Positions 32,042-43,741 of a stretch of DNA of 64,000 nt are shown here, in pieces. The position numbers and the translations under genes are program-made. Origin of the DNA: Raphanus sativus (lineage: Eukaryota; Streptophyta; Magnoliopsida; Brassicales; Brassicaceae); assembly GCF_000801105.2 (NCBI RefSeq), contig NC_079516.1, forward strand, positions 30,541,643 to 30,605,642, read 5' to 3'. The number at the start of each line of letters is the position of its first letter. Within the stretch, counting starts at the first letter, position 1. The notes under the pieces were generated by a model that saw only the letters and a program-made list of their open reading frames with translations, was not told the DNA's origin and searched no databases.

Positions 32042-33298
32042 ACAAAATTCCTTATAAACAAAGTAATTACAAGATTAGATTTTCCTTATAAATATTTAAG
32101 TGATTTTCCTTATAAATATACAATGAGTAGATAGTTATTTTCATTTTTACAAAATCATAAACTTAAAAGATTAATATATTTTTTTATCTTATTATATAAT
32201 TTTTTTTTTTCAAAGTTGCTAATTAACAAGATATTGACACATGACAATAGATGTAATGTAATGACATGTCTTACAAAATTCATAAATATGTAATAATTTA
32301 ATATTTGATAGTAGTTTTCCTTTTTCTGAATCCTAAAATATTGTAAATCTATATGAAACTAATTTTTCCTTTTAATAAATCCTCATTCACCTTTTTAAAA
32401 TCCTGAACAAAAAAGAATTATAAAAGAAAAATAGTAGTTTTAATTTTTTTTTTTAAAGTTATAAGATCCTAATTTTTGATTGCTTACAAATATTATAAAA
32501 TCCGAATTTTTAGATACATTTATAATATATGAATGTTGTATTTCCCTTATTTTATATTTTTTTAGTATCAATATATGTCTCTCTTTTTCATTCCGTTAAT
32601 ATAATTTCAAAAAAATTTGTCACTACTATTCTTTGTATTATATTTTTTGGTAGCATTTTACTTTTATCTTATTCTTCATGAATAGTCATAAGAAAATTAG
32701 GATGTTTTCATGTTTGGGTTTATATGTGTTTGTTCATACAGTATTTTTATATACATATTTGATATTTTTCAGAGTTTGGTAACTAAAAAATTATTATTAT
32801 TATTAACGCCCTAATTGATCTTTATATGTGTTTGGTAAAAAAATCAAAATTTATGCATTATTTTATCACATTTTCTGCTTTACCATGTTGTACTCTTCTT
32901 ATAACTCATTTTAGTTAAGGTGTTATAGTGGAATATTAAATTAAGAGCATAAGAATGTCTATGACGTTCTCTACGACTCGATTGACTCGATTCAACTTTC
33001 TAATTCACTGTATTTCACTCTAATTCATATTATCGAGTTTGGGTTTGATTTAAAATTTTGGCTCTATATTTTTTTATCTAACCTTAAATACAAAGTTTCT
33101 AATAATTGCTTATGCACTATAGCTACATAAACTTATATACCAACCAAAATTTAAATGAAATAATTTTTTATTCCTTAGATAATTTTTACACAATATATAT
33201 AAAAATATTCCATTTACGATAGAAAGTTTTCCAATTTTTATGTTTATCTTGAAATTGAAATATATCAAAACCCGTGCAATGCACGGGTCCATACCTAG
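32042..33298 (+). mobile_element. AT-rich DNA ending in a Helitron 3' terminus
   Basis: No gene. The 3' terminus is sharp: hairpin ACCCGTGCA / TGCACGGGT (33270-33288), then CCATACCTAG (CTAG 33295-33298), then T. The 5' start is uncertain; it may be as far left as TC at 26611, which would make the whole 26.6-33.3 kb block one repeat-filled Helitron later hit by the LINE. Confidence 0.5.
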
Positions 33299-33761
33299 TT
33301 TGTATATATTTCTCAAGTATTTAAACCAACTGTTTTTTGATAATATTTAAACCAACTTAAAAGTACCATATATATTCTGGATATTTTATATACATTAAAT
33401 ATAAAAATAATTAATATATATAAGCATATAAATCTATTTCAGATACATTCGGGAATCTGAAATACTCTAGTTCGGATCGGATTCGGTTTGATTCTCTAAA
33501 TATTAAAATTTTGAATAATTTAGATATTTAATCATGATTTGGTTTGGGTTCCCTTGACCAAAAAAAAACAATTTGGTTTTGGTTTGGTACTACTTTTTCG
33601 TTCGGGATCAGTTCGGTTTTTTGGATTCAGGGTTTTTGCTCAACTCTAATATTGACATGAAAAACAAATAGTAATACATTTTATAAAATATATATCCGCG
33701 CGAATGCGCAGATCAAAATCTCTTTTGCGATTAAATTAAATGTTGCAACTATAAGGTGTCA
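33299..33761. other. AT-rich spacer with a decayed Helitron end
   Basis: Contains GGTTTGGTTTGG-type sequence and, at 33693-33722, TCCGCGCGAATGCGCAGATC then AAAATCTCTT. This resembles the 3' end of the family at 33762, with CTAG lost. Confidence 0.45.
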
Positions 33762-35251
33762 CTAGATTTTGATCTGCGCTTTCAAAGCGCGGATTTATTT
33801 TTGGTGAAAACTTTATATAATCACATTTATATAATTCGTCTTCTATATGCATTTATATAACCCGTTTCATATATGTATTTTATATCCGAGTTTATTTTTG
33901 GTTAAAACTATATTGTAAATGTATTTTTAGGTTTTTAATTTTGAATTAGATATTTTAAATATAAATCAATATAACAGTTTTATAGTTTTGATCGGTGTTT
34001 TGAAACCCGACTCGGACCTGCCGTTGAAGGGGTTACCGGTTGGTAACCCGATATTTTTAGTATTGTGATTTTTTTAATGATAAGACAAATTCGGTGATCA
34101 TAAGTTGGAAATTTGTTTAAAATATATTTATATTTTTCAAAATTATTTTAAATGATAATGATTGTTGTCAAAATTAATAATTTTAGAATTAACTAAAATC
34201 TTAAAGAATAATCGGCATGCTATTATTGAATTTAAATAACTTACCAGTCAAACCAAACTCATAACGGAACCAAACGACTTCACCGAAAACTTTAGTTCTG
34301 TTCGACAATTTTCAACCCTATTATCATTTCGAATCAGAAAATATTCAATAGTAGATGAGATTAGATTTAGAAAAAAACGGTCTAAAACCAAACCATTAAA
34401 TAGTTTAAAAAACGACGCAGTTTCAAACATGACTGGTTGGAAAAATAATAAAACGATGCAGTATCAAACATGGAAATAATCACAGACAGAAATTGAATTA
34501 GGTCTGATCACAATATACGGATCCAAAGAACCAACCCAAAACCGACCCAAAAATCAGGGTCCCGAATCCGATCAGACCCGGGGTAAATATTCAAATGAAT
34601 TTTAAATTGCTATATCCGAAGAACCGATCCGAACCCGATCCGAACCGAGAACCAAATGAGTACCCGAAGATACCCGAAATGTGAATATATATCTAAAAAT
34701 ATATGTTATAATTATATTTATAATTATTTTAATATTTTAAATTAATATCATAAGTTAACTATAGTAGTCATTTTTAGTACTTTTAAGTATTTTTGGATAA
34801 AATATGATAGTTTGGATAAAAGTTTACCCAAAAAACTGTATAGAATGGATATTTTTGGTTACTTTGGTTACTTTTGAATAATTTGGATACGAAAATTTGA
34901 ACCTAATCGGATACTTTGGTTACTCTGAGTATAAATAACCAAACCCGTTTTAGATAGTTTGGTTATTTGGTTATTTTTCAGGTTCTTATGCATGAGAACC
35001 GAACCCACCCAGACCCGGAAAAATCCGACTCGAACCCGATCCGAAAAAAATAAAAATTGAATCTGATTTGTTAGTCGGCCCAAATGGCCCAAAAAAGATG
35101 ATGTGAGCAATGGGCTGGATTTAAAAAAAGTGACCCAATATAGATGTGTTATTAATATTACTTGATTGCCCTTAATGAAATATGCAATGTTATTAAAGAA
35201 AGGAGTATTTTTAGTAAAAAAACCAATAGGATCCTGCTTTAATAGTATAGA
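33762..35251 (-). mobile_element. Non-autonomous Helitron, minus strand (about 1.49 kb)
   Basis: On the minus strand it begins TCTATACTATTAAAGCAGG (35251 downward, preceded by repeated ATCT). It ends with hairpin CCGCGCTTTGAAAGCGC, then AGATCAAAATCTAG (CTAG 33765-33762), then T. Internally it carries GAACCCGATCCGAAC-type runs (34550-34680, 34985-35045), common in Brassicaceae Helitrons. The start could shift by 4-8 bases in the ATAGATAG run. Confidence 0.75.
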
Positions 35252-35621
35252 TAGATAGATATGCTGAAAAAAAAAGTGTCATAAGTTTCTTTTTTTGGTA
35301 TGACGGCATGGCATCTTGTTCTAGTCCTAGAACATGATAGTTATAGGTCTTATGTGATCGTAAAACGCGATTCGCTGATATTTTGCTGGATCATATAAAT
35401 ATTCTATATGCATCACAATTAATAATTCAACGACGAGTAAAATGGAAACAGTATCTTGAACAGTACATATATTTCTATAAATTTGCAACACGTATTCACG
35501 GATAGTAGCTATAGGCTACGTTTGATATGGAATCATTCCAAAAAAGGTAAATTATTTGAAAGTGCATTTAATATCAAAATAAATAGATCAAACACTCTTT
35601 ATTATTAAACCCATGAACAAC

Positions 35622-35628
35622 TATAAAT
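35622..35628 (+). promoter_or_regulatory. TATA box of the MADS gene
   Basis: TATAAAT 58 bases before the MADS ATG, leaving room for a short leader. Confidence 0.5.
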
Positions 35629-35685
35629 CCCACTTTCAAGAAAAAAACCCTAACGATATTTTCCATCTCTCCCTCTTGTCTGGTC

Positions 35686-36306
35686 ATGGAAGAAGTAAGA
35701 GAAACTTTACCTACTACTTTTTTGAAACCTAATGATCAATTTCAAAGCCCTTTCTTGTTGGTTACTCAAACCAAAAAGGAGTTGACAACAACACGAACCC
35801 CTAAAACCAGTCGAGGTCGACAGAAGATAGAGATCAAAGAGATCACAGAAGACAGCAAGAGACATGTAACGTTTTCGAAACGACGCCGTGGGCTTTTCAA
35901 GAAAGCCGCCGAGTTGAGCGTTTTGACCGGTGCAAAAATCGCCGTGGTCACGTTCTCTAAATGCGGTAGGATCTACAGCTTTGGCCAGGTGGACTCGTTG
36001 ATGGACAAATATCTTCCCAAGATTCCAGTGAACTTAGAGGTATGTTCAGGTGATGATTCAGCGGAGGAGGAAGGGAGGCCGTTGTGGAAGAGGCCGGTGG
36101 AGAGCGTGCCGGAGGAGGAGTTGGAAGAGTACATTATGGCGATGAGTGTGTTGAGAGACAAGATAGGTAAGAAGATTAATGACATGGGGAGTATTGTTCC
36201 TGCATGGCCAATCAACATGATGGGTTGGAAACCGCAGATGGATATTCAAAGCATGGGGGATGTGACTGATGGGGTTACTCGATGCCGACTAGGTCAAAAC
36301 GGATGA
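35686..36306 (+). CDS. Type I (M-alpha-like) MADS-box transcription factor
   Basis: Single-exon, 206 codons, intact. Residues 1-43 are an unusual N-terminal extension. The MADS domain covers about 44-102: SRGRQKIEIKEI, then RHVTFSKRRRGLFKKAAELS, then GAKIAVVTFSKCGRIYSFG. It contains the DNA-binding basic helix and dimerising strands that recognise CArG boxes in the nucleus. The FG-x-VDSLMDKYL segment and absence of a K-box and introns point to the M-alpha group (AGL62-like). Most such genes act in the female gametophyte or endosperm and dimerise with M-gamma proteins. The C-terminus has an acidic patch (about 125-150) but no known motif. It stands alone between transposons, and I cannot assign an orthologue. 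Confidence 0.85.
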   Translation: MEEVRETLPTTFLKPNDQFQSPFLLVTQTKKELTTTRTPKTSRGRQKIEIKEITEDSKRHVTFSKRRRGLFKKAAELSVLTGAKIAVVTFSKCGRIYSFGQVDSLMDKYLPKIPVNLEVCSGDDSAEEEGRPLWKRPVESVPEEELEEYIMAMSVLRDKIGKKINDMGSIVPAWPINMMGWKPQMDIQSMGDVTDGVTRCRLGQNG

Positions 36307-37122
36307 TTGATTAGTCACTGGTGAAGTATTCCTCTAATGAAATTCTAAAGTACTTGATTTTTATCTTTGTTGAGTTCAGTTATATGAACTCATTTCATGT
36401 CATTCAATTTAATCCTTATTTTCTTGTATTATTATTACTTTGAAAGTTAAACCATATTTGGGTTTTGTTTAAGTTATGTTAAGTTTTGCATTCATAAACC
36501 TACTCCAAGTAAATAAAGGGCTTACGGATTTGATGTAATAAAGCCCTTTTCCCTTTCATCATACGCGAGCCTTGATGTTTAGCTGAGAGGCAGTCTTTGC
36601 TAATGCCAACGACACAGGTAAATCATTTTTCCACCAGATTTCTAACTATGAACATCATAACACAAACACGTGTGCTTAAACCACTAGCCTATCACATCCA
36701 GTGGTCCTAGTCCTCTAAGATAAAAACCAAAAATGGAGTAGAATTGGTTTGATAAGCTGTGTAGCCAATGGTTAGACAAATGAGTCGGTAATAGATTTCA
36801 GTTCTTATGGCTTTAATTATGAGCAGATTTGTCATAGTGTGTATAAGAAACACGTTTGTGATGAAAAAAGTCTAACACGTTTTCCCAAAGATTCTTATAA
36901 CATATAATGGTATAAGGGGATAAAAATATTTATAAATTTGACATTAAACTTCTCACGATTTGTTTAACGAAAAGAGATCATGAGGAACTTATGCAAAGGA
37001 AGAGGCCACCATGTAGTTGTACAAGAAGAGTCTGACGGGGAAGGTAGTTGAGGAGACTATCCAGAAGATGACGCGAAGCTTAAAAGATGACGTGAGGCAA
37101 ATAAAAGAGGGTTTGATGCACA
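36307..37122. other. MADS 3' flank and a short coding relic
   Basis: Mostly non-coding. At 37027-37125 one plus frame reads KKSLTGKVVEETIQKMTRSL, then KDDVRQIKEGLMHT, with a stop upstream. This unidentified helical relic was hit by the MITE that follows. Confidence 0.4.
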
Positions 37123-37372
37123 CAATGGCGGAGGTAGGAATAATTTGTATAGGGGTCATAATAATTTTTTTTTATATACATAACTACTGATACAACAAAA
37201 TAAATAAAGCAAGGGGTGCATCTGAAGGATTGAACACATATTCACAGGGATCAAACAGTAATTTTAACTGAATATTTCAGAAAATTCATCTAAACTTACA
37301 TTAAAAATAAAATAAATATAAATTTGATAGGGGTCATATGACCCCCCTACTGCCTCACTACCTCTGCCACTG
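37123..37372 (+). mobile_element. hAT-type MITE (250 bp)
   Basis: Perfect 8-bp duplication GATGCACA (37115-37122 and 37373-37380). Inverted ends are CAATGGCGGAGGTAG and, on the other strand, CAGTGGCAGAGGTAG, with GGGGTCAT just inside both. It has no coding capacity and shares its terminal style with the element at 24609. Confidence 0.9.
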
Positions 37373-38779
37373 GATGCACACACGTATTATGTTGTAACAA
37401 AAATAATCAAAAAATTTATGGGAAAATTGCCGGAATAAAAATTTGGAGTGATTGTCCCCTTGGTATAAAATTATCACTAAATTGATCATAAAGTATAATA
37501 TTTTTCATAATCCCAAACTAACGTTCATCAACCAAATTAAACATATTAAACATAATTAAAAAACTTAACAGTTGAGCTAAAATTAAAATGTTTAGTAAAA
37601 AGAAAAAAAATATTAAAACAACAATTAAAATCAAAAGGAAAAACTTAATCTGGTTCTTTTGTTTCTCTTTTGGTTTCTCCGCCTCTCTCTCTGAAGACAA
37701 AGAACATGGCGATTCTGTGTAGAATTTGATTCCAATAACAATAGCCTACCCTCTTTATCACTAGCTGAAAAAACCCATCTCATGGTTGTACCTAATTCTC
37801 AAATACCACATATTGTATAGAATGCATCATAGAATAAGAGTTCGTGAAAATTACAAGACAAACTACGGAAAAATTATAAACTGAAGAAGAAAAAAATGGA
37901 AAATCGTTGTTTTTTATATTTTGACAAAACAAATCGATCAAAACACATTTTAGGACATAAGAATATTTTCTTAACTGAAATTTCTTAATTTCGCAAAAAC
38001 AGGTTATCTTATCCGTGGAAAGCACCTTCTACATTATTAGAACTATGGACAAAAATCATGTATGCAATTTTGACTAATTGTAGACGTTCGTGTAATTTCT
38101 AAATTTCGCGTTCCTGAAATTTTAAAATACTTCATAAAAGTAAAAACTAAATTCGACAGAAATGTAGCTTTCTTTATAACTAGTAGAGTACATTTTCTCC
38201 ATATTTAGAATTTTAATTAATAGTGGATTGTTTGTTCTAAAGAAAACGGACAGACTTGTTTATTTTGGAATTCGTTTTCTACTAACTCATTTTGTGTAGA
38301 AGACGAATTAAAAGTAGAGTGAAAGTTAAAAAACTTTATTTATCAAAGTTTTCAGCAAAATAAAAATATGTGTTTGTGTATATGAAAGATTTATTAATTA
38401 TTTATATTTTTAAACATTTTTTGACTCATAAAACTTTTTGTTTCATTAATTTGAGAAATAGAAAGGGGTAAAAAAGACAAAATGAACAAAAATAGTTTTA
38501 TACCAAAGAGACAATCATGCCAAATTTTTATTTCGTTTTGAAAATTTTCTCAAATTTTAAAAAGCATTTTGAAACAAGATCATAATAAAGAGGTTTTACA
38601 TGTTATATATAATATTAGTTTTTTTCTTTCTTTCTTTCTTTCAAGAACATTATTTTATGGTTTTTAATCGTCCGTATTGAAAAGAAACACCATGCTTTCT
38701 CCTTTTATTTCCTTTTCTTGTTATTACTCAAAGACTAGTCGTATCTAATATAGAATAGATCATAAAAACAGAATACCCT
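37373..38779. other. AT-rich intergenic DNA, no gene seen
   Basis: Short lysine/phenylalanine-rich frames only. A (TTTC)n tract lies at about 38624-38643. Confidence 0.6.
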
Positions 38780-39570
<791 letters not shown>

Positions 39571-39641
39571 TTAAAGAGAGGAGTCCATTTTTGAGACAAA
39601 GCAATGATCAAATGAAGAAAGAACAAATTTTCAAACCTTTG

Positions 39642-40094
39642 TGTTGGACCCAATTTTTGAAATAGACTAAATGGGCTATATTTAAAATGGGCCGTAAAAG
39701 AACAAGACCCATAGCGACGTCAACGAAGTAGAAAAGGAGGTCGCCGAAGTCGAGAAGGTCGCGGAAGCAGTTACAAGAATAGCGGAGTCGAGCTTATAAA
39801 AGGGAGAGGAGATCAATGCTAAAGAGACAGCGAAAATCCTAGAGAGAGAGCACACCACACATTTTCACCTTTCTCACTTCGTTTTAGATCTTACTATTGA
39901 TCGATCTCCTTGTTATAATCGATCTCTTTGTTATTCCTTGTATTCGACCTCTTAATCAATAAAAGTCCATTTTTGTCAACCGAATTCCGATTACATCGTT
40001 GTGTTCTAAGGATATCGTTGCCTACATCTTTTGTCACTTACCTAGTTTACTTACAAACACTACAAAATACTGAGTGTAGATTTTAGGTTCTACA
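39642..40094 (+). repeat. 5' LTR of the outer Tat-like element (453 bp)
   Basis: Starts TGTTGGACCC after possible target bases CTTTG (39637-39641) and ends GGTTCTACA at 40094. A TATA-like TTATAAAAG lies near 39795. The partner LTR is not in the window. Confidence 0.75.
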
Positions 40095-40097
40095 TTT

Positions 40098-40115
40098 TGG
40101 CGCCGACTGTGGGGA
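40098..40115 (+). other. Primer binding site of the outer Tat-like element
   Basis: TGGCGCCGACTGTGGGGA three bases after the LTR end, of the type used by Tat/Retand-like elements. Confidence 0.75.
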
Positions 40116-40158
40116 AGATAAACGAAAAACATGCTTGCTAAGAACCCGATCTAGGATT

Positions 40159-40948
40159 TAATACACTCCTAGGATGCTTCTCTGGATGGTAAGGGGATAG
40201 ATCCTTGCAAGTATAGAATCCGAGACTCAATCTTCTTCAAGGTTTGTGGATTGTATGGTGACACAAAGAGTTATGGAAGGGACTCCTTGATACTCCTAAG
40301 TAATCAATCTCGGATATGACACACCAGGAAGGATTACTCTTGTGGGTTTGTTAGATATGACACACTAACAAGGACTCAAGAGATCTCAGACTACAAAGAA
40401 GCTTGCAGCCGACTGTGAGAGAGACAAGAGTCTGAAAATAATAGATTGGATACTTCATTTAGGGTTTCCGAGTACATATATATAGAGAGAGCAAGGAACA
40501 GGCTCCTTGATCTCTTAATGTATCATAAAATCAAACCATAGTCTAAAATAAAACATAAGATAAAATATGAAAGTCTGAAAATCCTAAGTACATCAAATGA
40601 GTGATAGGAAAGCAACATATGGCCTCGTTAAAAACCTATCTTTGGAAAACCCAGTGGGACAAAACCAAAGATAGGGAAAAAGAGCACACATATGTTACTT
40701 GCTCATTTGATGACTATCTAGAAAAAGAAATAGCTTGAATTGTGGTAAGTGTGTCTTGGTTGATCAAGCTTCTTCCAAGACTTTCTTCTTGCTTCATGGA
40801 TGTCTTAAGTAGTCCTCCAATGGCTTCTTTGAGTTGCTTGCTTCTGGCTCGAGTCATGGGACCCTTAGGCATGGTGAGAGCATCTTCATCAGTTGGTTCC
40901 TCCATGGTCGCCTTGTCTTCTTTGCTTGACTGGTCCATGATCATATCA
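40159..40948 (-). repeat. 3' LTR of the CRM-like element
   Basis: Minus-strand TGATATGATC … TGTATTA. The last ~78 codons of pol lie inside it. Confidence 0.9.
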
Positions 40949-43633
40949 TCCCCTCCCTCTTGAAAAGGATTTGTCCTCAAATCTGGTTCATCTGCAACAA
41001 AAAAGATCAAGTCAGTAACATTGAAACTGTTGCTTATATCATACTTACCTTGAAGATCAAGCTTGTAGGCATTGTCATTGATTTTCTGGATGATCTCAAA
41101 ATGACCATCTATCCTCGGCATCAGCTTGGATTTTCTTTCTTTGGGGAATCTCTCCTTGCGCAAGTGAACCCACACCATATCACCTACATCAAAGATCATC
41201 TCACGCCTGCCCTTGTTTGCTCTCTTAGTGTACTGCTTTGTCTTCTCAACAATATTCTTTCTAGCCTGCTCATGGATCTGCTGCACCATCTCTGCTTTCT
41301 TTTTCCCATCCATACTGACCCTAGCACACTCAGGTAAAGGCATTAGATCCAAAGGAGAGATGGGATTGAACCCATAAACAATTTCAGAAGGAGAATACTT
41401 AGATGCAGAATGCTGAGCATGATTATAAGCAAATTCACAGTGAGGCAAGTATTCTTCCCAAAATTTCAGATTATTTTTAATGAATGCACACAAGAGAGTT
41501 CCAAGAGTTCTATTAACTACCTCAGTCTGCCCATCAGTTTGTGGATGACATGTAGTAGAGAATAACAGTTTAGTACCTAGCTTAGACCAAGGAGTCTTCC
41601 AAAAATAACTAAGAAACTTAGTATCTCTATCAGAAACTATAGTCCTAGGCATGCCATGAATGCGCCCAATCTCTTTAAAGAACAGGTTTGCAACATGTAA
41701 AGCATCATCAGTCTTATGACAAGCAATGAAGTGTGCCATTTAAGAAAATCTGTCCACAACCACAAAGATAGAATCCTTACCTGTCTTGGTCCTTGGCAAT
41801 CCGACAACAAAGTTCATAGATATATCATTCCAAGGGTGAGTAGGAATAGGTAAAGGAGTATACAAACCGTGGGTTTGGATCTTTGACTTAGCTGCTTTGC
41901 AAGTTGCACACCTTCCACAGATTCTCTCAACATCTCGTTTCATGTGTGGCCAAAAGAAGTGATCCTGCAAAACCTTAAGAGTCTTGGCAATACCAAAGTG
42001 TCCCATTAAACTTCCTCCATGGGATTCCCTGACAAATAAATCTCTCAAAGAACAGTTAGGCACACACAATCTATTATCATAGAATAAGAATCCATCCTGC
42101 CTAAAATAATGTCCTGCAGCATATTTCTCACACGATTGGTAAGCTTCCTGAAAGTCAGCATCAGTTGCATACATATCTTTAAGTTGTTCAAATCCTAGCA
42201 ACTTAGCATCAAGAGTATTCAAGAGAGTATATCTTCTTGATAGTGCATAAGCAACTATAATTTCCTTACCTTGTTTGTATTTGATCACATAAGGAAAGGT
42301 TTCAATGAATTCTACCCATCTGGCGTGTCTCTTGCTGAGCTTGCTTTGTCCCTTGAGGTACTTGAGAGACTCATGGTCTGTGTGAATGACAAACTCCTTT
42401 GGCGATAGATAATGCTGCCAAGTCTGTAGAGCTCTCACCAAGGCATATAGTTCTTTGTCATAAGTGGCATAATTGAGAGTAGCTCCACTTAGTTTCTCAC
42501 TGAAGTATGCTATGGGCCTTCTATCCTGCATCAACACAGCACCAATAACAATTCCTGAGGCATCACATTCAATTTCAAATGTTTTAGAGAAATCAGGAAG
42601 TATAAGAAGAGGAGAGTTAGTAAGCTTCTCTTTAAGGATTTGAAATGAGGTTTCTTGTGCTTCTCCCCACTTGAATCCTACATCTTTCTTGATAATCTCG
42701 GTCAGTGGAGCTGCTAGAGTGCTGAAGTCCTTCACAAATCGCCTATAGAAGCCTGCTAGCCCACGGAAACTCCTTACTTCATTTATGGTTTTAGGAATTG
42801 GCCACTCTTGTATGGCTTTCACCTTCTCTTGATCCACCTTTACTCCATCTGCACTCACAACAAAGCCTAGGAAGACCAAGTTATCCGTACAGAAAGTACA
42901 CTTCTTAAGATTAGCAAAGAGCTTTTCTTTTCTCAAAACATCAAGAACAGTCCTAACATGAACTATATGCTCTTCTAAGCTCTTAGAATAAACAAGGACA
43001 TCATCAAAGTATACTACCACAAACACTCCTATAAAATATCTAAGTACATGACTCATCAATCTCATAAAGGTACTAGGAGCATTAGTTAAGCCAAAAGGCA
43101 TCACCAACCACTCATACAAGCCATGCTTAGTCTTGAAAGCAGTTTTCCATTCATCTCCCTCTTTCATCCTAATTTGATGATACCCACTCTTCAGATCTAT
43201 CTTAGAAAAGATACTAGAGCCATGCAATTCATCAAGCATATCATCTAATCTAGGAATAGGGTGGCGATACTTCACTGTTATGTTGTTGATGGCTCTGCAA
43301 TCAACACACATGCGCCAGCTACCATCTTTCTTAGGCACAAGGAGTACTGGAACAGCACATGGACTCATACTCTCTCGGATGACCCTTCTCCATCAGCTCC
43401 TCCACTTGTCTTTGCAACTCCTTAGTCTCAACAGATTTGGTTCTGTATGCTGGTCGGTTAGGAAGAGTGGAGCCAGGAACAAAATCAATCTGATGCTCAA
43501 TCCCACGCACTGGTGGCAATCCTATGGGGTTATCTTCTGGAAACACATCAGTATATTCCTGCAAAAGAGAGACTAGTTCACTAGGATACTCCTGTGTAAG
43601 ATCAGTGACTGTTAGCAAATTCTCTTTAAACAT
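40714..43633 (-). pseudogene. CRM-like pol: RT, RNase H, integrase, broken in two places
   Basis: Three blocks. 43633-43331 holds the region before RT (PSELVSLLQEYTDVFPED … VEELMEKGH). A loss of two bases near 43378-43368 shifts the frame. 43368-41740 holds RT ([18 protein letters not shown], active site YFDDVLVYS), RNase H ([34 protein letters not shown]) and the integrase zinc finger ([16 protein letters not shown] … [11 protein letters not shown]). A TAA at 41742-41740 interrupts integrase in the catalytic core (VVVDRFS*MAHF). 41739-40714 carries the rest of integrase ([28 protein letters not shown]) and a C-terminal tail with [12 protein letters not shown] encoded within the LTR. No classical chromodomain is seen. 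Confidence 0.9.
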
Positions 43634-43741
43634 AAGTAAAACAATAGATGATTGAGAGTAGAGAATTCTTTTGATATCTCCCTGTTTGGTATAGAGGCTG
43701 TGATGTTTCTGATCAGGTTTGAGGTCTATCTGTTTCTTTTT

